Positions 1 to 5,085 are shown, numbered from the stretch's first letter. The stretch is 5,250 bases of DNA from Pseudomonadota bacterium (GCA_030673265.1 DAOVJK010000228.1:1-5250); one strand, 5' to 3'. A program made the numbers and translations. Notes: generated by a model not told the origin, from the sequence alone.

Positions 1-332
1 ATTTCCTGCAGGGCCGGGTTCAGTCTCTTACTCTGATACAGGATATTAAGCCCAATTGCCTTGGCCCTGGCTTCGGAAATTATACTGACAATATCCGCCA
101 TGTATGACCGGGGCCACGGCCATGGCCCGATTTCATCGATACTTTTTCTGTCAATTTCGACGATAACAACCGGACTTGGCAGATCGCGCTGGCGTAGCAT
201 TGTTAATAGATCATATGCCTTCAGGTCCAGAGCGTGGAGGGGGGGGTATTCACTGAGCATGCCCACCAGCAAGGGGATGGTGATTATCAGACCAAGTAGC
301 CAGTTGGGTATTATCAGGAGCTTCTTTTTCAT
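1..332 (-). CDS. CHASE2-domain sensor protein, N-terminal part (runs off left edge)
   Basis: The reverse strand is open for 110 codons from an ATG at 332 to the window edge, and an in-frame TAG lies directly upstream, so this ATG is the first possible start. The translation begins MKKK and has one hydrophobic segment at about residues 5-26. An extracytoplasmic stretch follows with the CHASE2 hallmarks: VVIVEID (55-61), then IDEIGPWPWPRS (65-76) and AKAIGLNILY (90-99). In the family this domain is an extracellular or periplasmic sensor anchored by an N-terminal helix. It is normally followed by about three membrane helices and a cytoplasmic output domain such as a nucleotide cyclase, Ser/Thr kinase, histidine kinase or GGDEF. 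The output domain lies outside the window, so the signalling type is unknown. The usual Asp in the GFDILF-like motif is Asn96 here. No good ribosome binding site is visible. The gene diverges from the outer-membrane protein gene. A run of eight C falls at codons 29-32. CHASE2 identification is confident; the full product is not known. Confidence 0.85.
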   Translation of the reverse strand, partial: MKKKLLIIPNWLLGLIITIPLLVGMLSEYPPLHALDLKAYDLLTMLRQRDLPSPVVIVEIDRKSIDEIGPWPWPRSYMADIVSIISEARAKAIGLNILYQSKRLNPALQE

Positions 333-368
333 CTATTATCCGGGGCCTGCTGTCTGGGAGTTATTTGC

Positions 369-396
369 TTGACCTAATATTCTATTCAAGTATAGA
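369..396 (+). promoter_or_regulatory. candidate sigma-70 promoter for the outer-membrane protein gene
   Basis: A TTGACC box (369-374) and a TATAGA box (391-396) are separated by 16 bases in the gap between the divergent CHASE2 and outer-membrane protein genes. Transcription from here would give a leader of roughly 130-170 bases before the barrel start codon. This is pattern matching only, without transcript evidence. Confidence 0.4.
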
Positions 397-403
397 TAGC
401 AGC

Positions 404-409
404 ATTATA
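404..409 (-). promoter_or_regulatory. possible -10 box for the leftward CHASE2 gene
   Basis: The reverse strand reads TATAAT at 409-404, about 70 bases upstream of the CHASE2 ATG. No good -35 hexamer lies at 16-18 bases; a TTGCCG at 435-430 is 20 bases away. The box sits just beyond the rightward promoter candidate, so the two divergent genes could share a control region. Weak support. Confidence 0.25.
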
Positions 410-456
410 CTAACATTTGCCTGGGTATCCGGCAAGAGATCGGGACTTTGGAGGTT

Positions 457-537
457 ATGTTTTTCAGGTTGCCGTTAATTTTTTTTGTAATTTGCTCGCG
501 CCTGTTGTTCTTGTTGTGGTATTTTTTAAGGAATTGA
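457..537 (+). CDS. possible 26-residue hydrophobic leader peptide or micro-ORF
   Basis: An ATG at 457 opens 26 codons ending in TGA at 535-537. A perfect GGAGG (450-454) precedes the ATG, but only two bases separate them, tighter than usual. The peptide begins MFFRLP and is almost entirely Phe, Leu, Ile, Val and Trp with three Arg, like a single membrane helix. Its stop lies one base before the ATG at 539 of the downstream barrel frame, an arrangement compatible with translational coupling. The DNA here is very T-rich, and T-rich codons give hydrophobic residues by chance, so this may not be a gene. No family is recognised. Confidence 0.25.
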   Translation: MFFRLPLIFFVICSRLLFLLWYFLRN

Positions 538-574
538 GATGGATAACGATATTTATAAGAAGGGAGGGATTCTA

Positions 575-1342
575 GTGAAATTTTTTACCGGTTGTTTAAT
601 TGTCTTGGCCTCGGTGGCTTTTGTTGCAACAAATTCTTTTGCTATCGGTCTTGAGGTTGCGGTCGGCGGCTGGAACCAGAGTATTGATGGTCAGCTGGCT
701 TATCAGAGTGCACTCATTCCTGGCAATAATAGTCTCGATTTTGAAAACGAGGCTGGTTTTGAGGATGAGAGCCTTCCCTTTGTCAGGATTAATGTCGATC
801 TGCCGGTGCTGCCTAATCTATATTTTATGGGGACTCCCATGGAATTTGAGGGAAATGGCAATAAGGTTTTTAGCTTCGGCGGTACAGACATTGATGGCGC
901 TCTTTATTCCAAAGCAAAACTGGATCATTATGACCTGGCCCTATATTACGGGGTGCCGTTTACCGGGCTTGCTACCCTTGGCACCTTGGGTATTGATCTC
1001 GGCATCAACGTTCGCCAGATGAATATCGATATGGTCGTTGAGGAAACAGAAATAGGCTTCACAGATAAGGCTTCAGTCAAGGAGACCATCTATGTACCTA
1101 TGGGTTTTCTGGCGATCCAGATCGAACCGACCGATAGTCTGGCCCTCGAAGCTGAGTTGCGGGGGATTGCCTATAGCGATAGTCATTACTATGACATGAT
1201 TGCCCGCCTCAAATTGCGTTTTGCCAAACTGGCATTTGTGGCAGCGGGCTGGCGTCATGAGGACTTGGAGATCAATGAGAAAGATATCCTGGCTACCGTC
1301 AAAGTCTCCGGGCCATTTGTGGAAGCAGGTCTGCAGTTTTAA
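575..1342 (+). CDS. TIGR04219-like outer-membrane beta-barrel protein
   Basis: This predicted exported outer-membrane protein has 255 residues from the GTG at 575. A clean signal peptide (one Lys, a hydrophobic core from about residue 7, cleavage after SFA at about residue 23) leads into IGLEVAVGGW. The body alternates polar and hydrophobic residues as expected for beta strands. It resembles the TIGR04219 outer-membrane family: an LEVAVGGW opening, DESLPFV, LPVLPNL, LDHYDLALYYG, LGIDLGINVRQ and a closing GPFVEAGLQF with terminal Phe, the usual C-terminal signal for barrel insertion. The GTG start is preferred because GGGAGG (562-567) lies seven bases upstream and the n-region is then short. 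An in-frame ATG at 539 with AAGGA (528-532) six bases upstream is the alternative and would add 12 residues, including two acidic ones. The gene stands alone, with its own promoter candidate and a downstream terminator. The function of this family is not established; transport or structural roles are only guesses. Confidence 0.85.
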   Translation: MKFFTGCLIVLASVAFVATNSFAIGLEVAVGGWNQSIDGQLAYQSALIPGNNSLDFENEAGFEDESLPFVRINVDLPVLPNLYFMGTPMEFEGNGNKVFSFGGTDIDGALYSKAKLDHYDLALYYGVPFTGLATLGTLGIDLGINVRQMNIDMVVEETEIGFTDKASVKETIYVPMGFLAIQIEPTDSLALEAELRGIAYSDSHYYDMIARLKLRFAKLAFVAAGWRHEDLEINEKDILATVKVSGPFVEAGLQF

Positions 1343-1365
1343 TTTTTTTGGTATTTAGAAAAAAT

Positions 1366-1397
1366 AAGGGCGTAGCACTTGATGCTCCGCCCTTTTT
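1366..1397. terminator. bidirectional rho-independent terminator
   Basis: AAGGGCG (1366-1372) pairs with CGCCCTT (1388-1394). After one T/C mismatch, AGCA (1374-1377) pairs with TGCT (1383-1386) around a five-base loop. The right arm runs into TTTTT (1393-1397), and the left arm is preceded by an A-rich run (1359-1364) that becomes U-rich on the other strand. It sits between the convergent barrel and cytochrome genes, 23 bases after one stop and a few bases after the other, and can serve both. Confidence 0.85.
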
Positions 1398-1400
1398 CGT

Positions 1401-1721
1401 TTATTTAGCTTGCAGGGTGTTGATGTACATCTTCAATGAGCGCATTTCGGCAGTGCGGCCATCAATTTTTTTGCCCTTGAGGGGGCCGGTGATGCATTGA
1501 TTTATAACTTTAACGAGTTTCTTGTTATCCGCAGCGTTCTCCAGGCCCTCACCGCCGGCATGGCAACTGTTGCAGCTCTTGTCATTGGTTGAGCCGCCCA
1601 GGGTCGGATCGTTGAAAAGCTTTTTGCCAAGCTCCACCGAAGATTTCCCGGCCATTGCCTGACCGCCCGTCAGTAAAATGGTTCCTGCCAGAATTGCCAT
1701 TAACAGATTAGATTTTTTCAT
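1401..1721 (-). CDS. periplasmic single-heme c-type cytochrome
   Basis: This is a small exported cytochrome c of 106 residues. A signal peptide with KK at the start, a hydrophobic core and an AMA cleavage site near residue 24 is followed by ELGKKLFNDPTLGG (30-43) and the heme-binding motif CNSCH (50-54). This is the pattern of class I cytochromes in which the N-terminal helix precedes CXXCH. Met93 in the C-terminal helix (AEMRSLKMYINTL) is the probable distal heme ligand, with Met98 as alternative. A third Cys (76) is present outside the motif. It should carry electrons in the periplasm; the partner is not visible. The start at 1721 is preferred over an in-frame ATG at 1727 because AAGGAG (1733-1728) lies six bases before 1721 but directly abuts 1727. 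The gene is on the same strand as folE2, 129 bases downstream of it, and probably has its own promoter. Confidence 0.9.
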   Translation of the reverse strand: MKKSNLLMAILAGTILLTGGQAMAGKSSVELGKKLFNDPTLGGSTNDKSCNSCHAGGEGLENAADNKKLVKVINQCITGPLKGKKIDGRTAEMRSLKMYINTLQAK

Positions 1722-1758
1722 GCTCATCTCCTTTTTGAATAATTAATAAGTCGTGCGT

Positions 1759-1773
1759 CTTACTGTTAGTAAG
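1759..1773. repeat. short inverted repeat over the cytochrome promoter candidate
   Basis: CTTACT (1759-1764) and AGTAAG (1768-1773) form a perfect six-base inverted repeat around GTT. It overlaps the -10 box proposed for the cytochrome gene, a position suited to an operator, and could equally be a weak hairpin at the 5' end of its transcript. No regulator family is recognised. Confidence 0.35.
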
Positions 1774-1794
1774 GCAAACTGCAGATGATTGCAA
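1766..1794 (-). promoter_or_regulatory. candidate promoter for the cytochrome c gene
   Basis: On the reverse strand a TTGCAA box (1794-1789) and a TACTAA box (1771-1766) are 17 bases apart, 45 bases or more before the cytochrome ATG. The matches to the sigma-70 consensus are four and three of six, so support is modest. Confidence 0.3.
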
Positions 1795-1824
1795 GGAAAA
1801 GGTGAAAATAGTCGTTAGGCGATA

Positions 1825-1850
1825 CAGGTTTGGGGAGGGGAGGGGACCTG
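1825..1850. repeat. G-tract (three GGGG runs) framed by an inverted repeat
   Basis: CAGGT (1825-1829) and ACCTG (1846-1850) are perfect reverse complements, and between them lies TT followed by GGGGAGGGGAGGGG (1832-1845). The block directly abuts the folE2 stop codon (1853-1851). On the folE2 transcript it is a C-rich loop closed by five base pairs and is not followed by a U-run, so it is not a standard terminator. On the plus strand it is a G-quadruplex candidate. Confidence 0.5.
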
Positions 1851-2588
1851 CTACCTTATCTCATCACTGTCGATATAGGCGTAGGCGCTGTGCTTATGGA
1901 TTGATTCGAAACTTTCAACTCCGGCCGAAAACCAGGTTATATCCGGGTTGCTCAGGGCCTTCTCCGCAACCTTGCGAACTACGTCCTCGACAAACATCGG
2001 GTTCTGGTAGGCCTGCTCGGTAACGAATTTCTCATCCGGTCTTTTCAGCAGAGCAAAAACTTCGCACGAGGCGGTAGACTCGATCATGCTGATCAGGTCT
2101 TCCATCCAGATGAATTTGCTGTAACGGATATTAAGGTTGACTTCGGCCCGTTGGTTGTGGGCTCCGTAGGCGCTGATCTCTTTCGAACAGGGGCATAGGG
2201 TGGTGACCGGCACCCAGACTGAAAGGACCAGGTCGTCATCGTCGCCGAGTCCGCAGGTGAAGCGACAGCGGTACTCCATCAGACTCTTGGTCCCGCTGAC
2301 GGGCGCGGTTTTTTCGATAAAATAGGGGAAGGTCATCTCCATTCTGGCGGAAGCGGCATTAAGTTCCTGTTTGACCTCCTGGATCAGGTCGGGAAAGATG
2401 GTTACGCTTAAGTCATCCTGGTATTTGTTCAGGATCTTGATAAAGGTAGAAACGCAGGTTTCCCGGTAGGACTTTGGCACACTGGCCTGTAGATCAATAG
2501 CGGCAACGGTATCCTGGTGGCCGCCGTTTTTCTGGCGGATTTTCACGGGATAAGAGATGTTTTCTATGCCAACGCTCTTGATTTTCAT
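1851..2588 (-). CDS. folE2: GTP cyclohydrolase FolE2 (type IB)
   Basis: FolE2 converts GTP to 7,8-dihydroneopterin triphosphate, the first step toward tetrahydrofolate and also a precursor of queuosine in many bacteria. It acts in the cytoplasm as the type IB enzyme, unrelated in sequence to FolE within the tunnelling fold and less dependent on zinc. The 245-residue protein is near the usual family length of about 260. The decisive motif is PVTTLCPCSKEISAYGAHNQR (from residue 127), which carries the conserved active-site Cys and the His of GAHNQR. TEQAYQNPMFVEDVVR (190-205) and VESFESIHKHSAYA (224-237) add the C-terminal conserved Glu and His residues. A short acidic DDDD stretch (116-119) sits in a probable surface loop. 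The ATG at 2588 is the only reasonable start, since an in-frame TGA lies 27 bases upstream, but no clear Shine-Dalgarno sequence precedes it. The gene diverges from hslR; the folate it helps make serves PurN encoded nearby. Confidence 0.96.
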   Translation of the reverse strand: MKIKSVGIENISYPVKIRQKNGGHQDTVAAIDLQASVPKSYRETCVSTFIKILNKYQDDLSVTIFPDLIQEVKQELNAASARMEMTFPYFIEKTAPVSGTKSLMEYRCRFTCGLGDDDDLVLSVWVPVTTLCPCSKEISAYGAHNQRAEVNLNIRYSKFIWMEDLISMIESTASCEVFALLKRPDEKFVTEQAYQNPMFVEDVVRKVAEKALSNPDITWFSAGVESFESIHKHSAYAYIDSDEIR

Positions 2589-2632
2589 GACCGCGAATCT
2601 AACGTTTTTTTTTCATACTGTCCAGACCCCCT

Positions 2633-2661
2633 TTGCTGTAATTTAGCCTTAAGGGTACAAA
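2633..2661 (+). promoter_or_regulatory. candidate promoter for hslR
   Basis: TTGCTG (2633-2638) and TACAAA (2656-2661) are 17 bases apart in the folE2/hslR divergent gap. A second pair, TTGCTA (2662-2667) and TATGGA (2685-2690), also has a 17-base spacer. Both are imperfect matches, and the leader would be about 50-80 bases. Confidence 0.3.
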
Positions 2662-2745
2662 TTGCTATTGATGCCGGAGGCAATTATGGAAGTGGTAGGT
2701 CAAATATGTTAGTCTGTGGTTTAATTATTTGAGCGGATTTTGCAA

Positions 2746-3153
2746 TTGAGTTCAGCTGATCAAGATAAGAAAGTCAGAATCGACAAGTGGCTTTGGGCAG
2801 CCAGGTTTTTCAAGACCCGGGCTGTTGCCAGTCAGGCTGTTGTCGGTGGGCACGTCCATCTTAACGGAGAGAGGGTCAAGCCCGCCCGGTCCATTAAACC
2901 AGGTGACGAGCTACGGATTACCAGGGGTAATGATGAGTTTGTTGTCATCGTTGTCGGCCTCCATGATCGCCGTGGCCCGGCCTCTTTGGCCCGAACCCTC
3001 TATGATGAGACCGAGTCCAGTCTCGAAGCTCGGCAACTTGCCTCTGAACAGCGGCGTCTCATGGCGGCAAGCAGGCCTGTTGATCCGGTCCGTCGGCCTG
3101 GGAAAAGGGATCGCCGTTTGATCAGAAAGTTTATAAGAAATGATGATGATTAA
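2746..3153 (+). CDS. hslR: Hsp15-type S4-domain RNA-binding protein
   Basis: Hsp15 (HslR) is a heat-shock S4 protein that in E. coli binds free 50S subunits carrying a stalled peptidyl-tRNA and helps rescue them. The 135-residue product aligns by eye along its length with E. coli HslR: VRIDKWLWAARFFKTR (10-25) starts the S4 fold, then NGERVKPARSIKPGDEL and RGNDEFVVIVVGL, then RRGPASLARTLYDET and a basic, disordered-looking tail with PVDPVRRPGKRDRR and acidic DDD at the end. Length fits the family (about 130). No ATG is available: an in-frame TAA lies at 2722-2724, and only TTG codons at 2740 and 2746 precede the S4 domain. The TTG at 2746 is preferred because the purine-rich GCGGA (2733-2737) is eight bases away; for 2740 it would be two. 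It precedes purH by 77 bases in the same direction and may share its transcript. Confidence 0.92.
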   Translation: MSSADQDKKVRIDKWLWAARFFKTRAVASQAVVGGHVHLNGERVKPARSIKPGDELRITRGNDEFVVIVVGLHDRRGPASLARTLYDETESSLEARQLASEQRRLMAASRPVDPVRRPGKRDRRLIRKFIRNDDD

Positions 3154-3176
3154 TATCATCCGGCGATAATTATTGC
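3145..3176. repeat. two small inverted repeats in the hslR-purH gap
   Basis: GATGAT (3145-3150) and ATCATC (3155-3160) form a perfect inverted repeat around TAAT, which includes the hslR stop codon. GCGATAATTATTGC (3163-3176) is a near-palindrome with one mismatched pair. Neither is followed directly by a U-run, so they do not make a standard terminator. The rest of the gap to purH is very A+T-rich and could hold a promoter, although no pair of boxes with good spacing was found. Confidence 0.35.
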
Positions 3177-3230
3177 GGGTTAATTTTATTATTATAAAAA
3201 AATTATGAATTTAATCAGGGAGAAGTAACT

Positions 3231-3845
3231 ATGCGTAAGATAGAAAGAGCGCTTATCAGCCTCACCGATAAATCAGGTATTGAAGATTTTGCCCGGCAGC
3301 TTGAGGAGATGGGTGTTGAAATCCTTTCAACCGGTGGCACTGCCAAGAAGATGCGTGACAACGATATTAAGGTTATGGATGTTTCTGAGTTTACCGGTTT
3401 TCCCGAGATGCTTGATGGTCGGGTGAAAACATTGCATCCCAAGGTACATGGCGGCATTCTGGCCCAGAAAACCAACCCGGATCATCTGGAGCAGATGAAG
3501 GCTCATGGCTTGCTGGCCATTGATCTGGTTGCGGTTAATTTGTACGCCTTTGAAAAAACCGTCGCCGATCCCAACTGTTCTTTGATTGATGCCATTGAGA
3601 ATATCGATATCGGCGGGCCGACCATGCTTCGGGCTGCCGCTAAAAACTATCGTGATGTCACCGTGCTGGTTGATCCGGCTGATTACCCCCAGGTCATCCG
3701 TGAAATGAAGGAAACCGGCAACACCACCCTTAAAACCAGATTCCGTCTGGCGGCCAAGGTTTTTGCCCTTACCAGTCGTTACGATACGGCGATTTCCGCC
3801 TGGCTCGACAAGGTGGATGTTGATAATAATCCTGATCTAGGTTAG
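3231..3845 (+). CDS. purH: IMP cyclohydrolase, single-domain PurH (no AICAR transformylase domain)
   Basis: This enzyme closes the ring of FAICAR to give IMP, the last step of purine synthesis. The 204-residue protein corresponds to the N-terminal, MGS-like-fold half of bifunctional PurH (about 520 residues). Visible motifs are ALISLTDKSGI (7-17), ILSTGGTAKKM (31-41), TGFPEMLDGRVKTLHPKVHGG (from 55), DLVAVNLYAFE (98-108), IENIDIGGPTMLRAAAKNY (122-140) and TVLVDPADY. Lys66, Tyr105, Asp126 and Lys138 match the catalytic residues described for the family. The gene ends in TAG after a short tail and purN begins nine bases later, so there is no room for the AICAR formyltransferase domain and no frameshifted remnant. 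The 10-formyl-THF or formate-dependent AICAR transformylation must therefore be encoded elsewhere. GGGAG (3218-3222) eight bases before the ATG supports the start. It is the first gene of the purH-purN-pyrR cluster. The alternative, a truncated full-length PurH, is unlikely because the domain boundary is exact. Confidence 0.95.
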   Translation: MRKIERALISLTDKSGIEDFARQLEEMGVEILSTGGTAKKMRDNDIKVMDVSEFTGFPEMLDGRVKTLHPKVHGGILAQKTNPDHLEQMKAHGLLAIDLVAVNLYAFEKTVADPNCSLIDAIENIDIGGPTMLRAAAKNYRDVTVLVDPADYPQVIREMKETGNTTLKTRFRLAAKVFALTSRYDTAISAWLDKVDVDNNPDLG

Positions 3846-3854
3846 GAGTCTACC

Positions 3855-4421
3855 ATGAAGATGGCAGTATTGCTGTCCGGCAGCGGCCGGACTCTGGATA
3901 ATTTTCACGAACGAATTGCGGCCGGGACCATGCGGGGATCCATTGAAGTGGTGATAGCCAATGTCGCCGGGAGCCTTGGTCTGGAGAAGGCCGAAAAATA
4001 TGGTTATCCGGCCTTTCATGCCAGAGACAATGAAGAGACCAACCGGATAATAGCCGATTATGATGTAGATCTGGTCCTGCTGGCCGGTTATTTGAAACTG
4101 TATCAGCCGCCGCCGCACCTGAGCAGATCGGTGCTGAATATTCACCCGTCCCTGATCCCCTCGTTTTGCGGGGCCGGTTTTTACGGGATGCGCGTCCATC
4201 GGGCCGTCAAGGAGCGGGGCGTAAAGGTTACCGGCTGTACGGTCCATTTTGCCAATGAGGCCTACGATGAAGGCCCGATAATCGTGCAGAGATGCGTGGA
4301 GGTTGGAGAAGATGATAGCCCGGAAGATATTGCGGCCCGGGTTTTCGCGGCGGAGTGTGAGGCCTTTCCGGAGGCGGTTAATTTGGTGGATGAGAGGGGA
4401 GTGGCATATTTCTGGAAATAA
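3855..4421 (+). CDS. purN: phosphoribosylglycinamide formyltransferase (GAR transformylase)
   Basis: PurN transfers the formyl group of 10-formyl-THF to GAR, the third step of purine synthesis, in the cytoplasm. The 188-residue protein has the family's phosphate-binding loop SGSGRTLDN (8-16), DLVLLAGYLKL (72-82), the catalytic stretch LNIHPSLIP (94-102) with Asn95 and His97, and TVHFANEAYDEGPIIVQ (129-145) with Asp138. These correspond to the Asn, His and Asp triad of E. coli PurN. The loop after NIHPSLIP reads SFCGAGFYGMRVH, a few residues longer than the KYPGLHTH form of E. coli; this variant belongs to another PurN branch. The start at 3855 has AGGAG (3844-3848) six bases upstream, overlapping the purH stop, so the two are very likely translated from one message. 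A second in-frame ATG at 3861 is less well placed. Confidence 0.95.
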   Translation: MKMAVLLSGSGRTLDNFHERIAAGTMRGSIEVVIANVAGSLGLEKAEKYGYPAFHARDNEETNRIIADYDVDLVLLAGYLKLYQPPPHLSRSVLNIHPSLIPSFCGAGFYGMRVHRAVKERGVKVTGCTVHFANEAYDEGPIIVQRCVEVGEDDSPEDIAARVFAAECEAFPEAVNLVDERGVAYFWK

Positions 4422-4438
4422 CGGGAGGCGTTAGGCGA

Positions 4439-4978
4439 ATGACAGGTACAAAGCAGCAGATAATGACAGCCCATGATATTGACCGAGCTTTATCACGTAT
4501 TGCCCTGCAGATCGTCGAGAGGAACCGCAATGCCAATAATCTGGCTATTGTCGGCATCCATACCGGCGGGGTTTTTCTGGCTGAAAGGGTCAAGCAACTT
4601 ATTCAGGCCCGGGAAAATGTTGAGGTGCCGATCGGTAGCCTTGATATCACCTTGTACCGAGATGACTGGAGCTTGGCCAGTCAGAGTCCGATTGTCAAGA
4701 CCACCGACCTTAATTTCCCGGTTGAGTGCTGCACCCTGGTTCTGGTCGACGATGTGCTGTTTACCGGCCGCACCATTCGTGCGGCGCTCGATGCCATTAT
4801 GGACTTCGGGCGACCTATGGTTATTCAGCTGGCAGTTCTGGTTGACCGGGGCGGGCGGGAGTTGCCAATTCAGCCTGATTTCGTCGGCATGCATGTCAAT
4901 GCTGAAGATAGTGAACGGGTTGATGTGCTCCTCAAGGAGAAGGGCGGGGTTGATGAGGTAGTTCTGGAGTCTAGATAG
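4439..4978 (+). CDS. pyrR: PyrR, pyrimidine operon regulator / uracil phosphoribosyltransferase
   Basis: In Bacillus PyrR binds pyr mRNA in response to UMP and causes attenuation; the family also has uracil phosphoribosyltransferase activity, making UMP from uracil and PRPP. The 179-residue protein fits B. subtilis PyrR (181) throughout: DIDRALSRIALQIVERN (13-29), IVGIHTGGVFLAERV (37-51), GSLDITLYRDD (66-76), the PRPP-binding motif TLVLVDDVLFTGRTIRAA (99-116), and GRPMVIQLAVLVDRGGRELPI (124-144). The TRG of Bacillus PyrR (in GIKTRG) is TGG here, as I recall for proteobacterial PyrR proteins, whose RNA role is less clear. GGGAGG (4423-4428) lies ten bases before the ATG at 4439; an in-frame ATG at 4463 has no ribosome site. 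The gene is 17 bases after purN, so it is probably the last gene of the operon. No pyr attenuator is recognisable in the window, so salvage activity is the safer functional call. Confidence 0.95.
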   Translation: MTGTKQQIMTAHDIDRALSRIALQIVERNRNANNLAIVGIHTGGVFLAERVKQLIQARENVEVPIGSLDITLYRDDWSLASQSPIVKTTDLNFPVECCTLVLVDDVLFTGRTIRAALDAIMDFGRPMVIQLAVLVDRGGRELPIQPDFVGMHVNAEDSERVDVLLKEKGGVDEVVLESR

Positions 4979-4982
4979 TGTC

Positions 4983-5007
4983 GCCAGAAGTGCTCTTTTT
5001 GCTTTTT
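4983..5007 (+). terminator. probable rho-independent terminator of the purH-purN-pyrR operon
   Basis: GCCAGAAG (4983-4990) can pair with CTTTTTGC (4995-5002) around the four-base loop TGCT, with one mismatch and one G-U pair, and is followed by TTTTT (5003-5007). It starts four bases after the pyrR stop. The stem is weak, but the position and U-run are as expected for an operon end. Confidence 0.5.
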
Positions 5008-5085
5008 GCCGTATCATTGCGTTATGCTCAAAATATACAGCTCGGGATAGCAGACATATGCCAGGGCTTATTTTACTCGTAGTCC

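Noticed and set aside
61..372. 103-codon plus-strand open frame
   Set aside because: It lies opposite the CHASE2 coding frame, which has clear family motifs, and its own translation shows no recognisable features.
600..1022. 140-codon plus-strand frame inside the barrel gene
   Set aside because: It overlaps the outer-membrane protein in another frame and lacks a ribosome site or family resemblance.
1401..1727. Longer start (ATG at 1727) for the cytochrome
   Set aside because: The AAGGAG ribosome site touches that ATG with no spacing, whereas the ATG at 1721 has the normal six bases.
2589..2700. THF or preQ1 riboswitch upstream of folE2
   Set aside because: Reading the minus strand I could not find the conserved cores of either class; a covariance-model search would settle it.
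3843..3855. Possible nonsense mutation truncating a bifunctional PurH
   Set aside because: The stop lies at the natural domain boundary and purN starts immediately after, with its ribosome site overlapping the stop; no transformylase sequence follows in any frame.
3837..4247. 136-codon minus-strand frame
   Set aside because: Antisense to purN; no independent support.
4493..5017. 174-codon minus-strand open frame
   Set aside because: It is the antisense shadow of pyrR, whose motifs are unambiguous.
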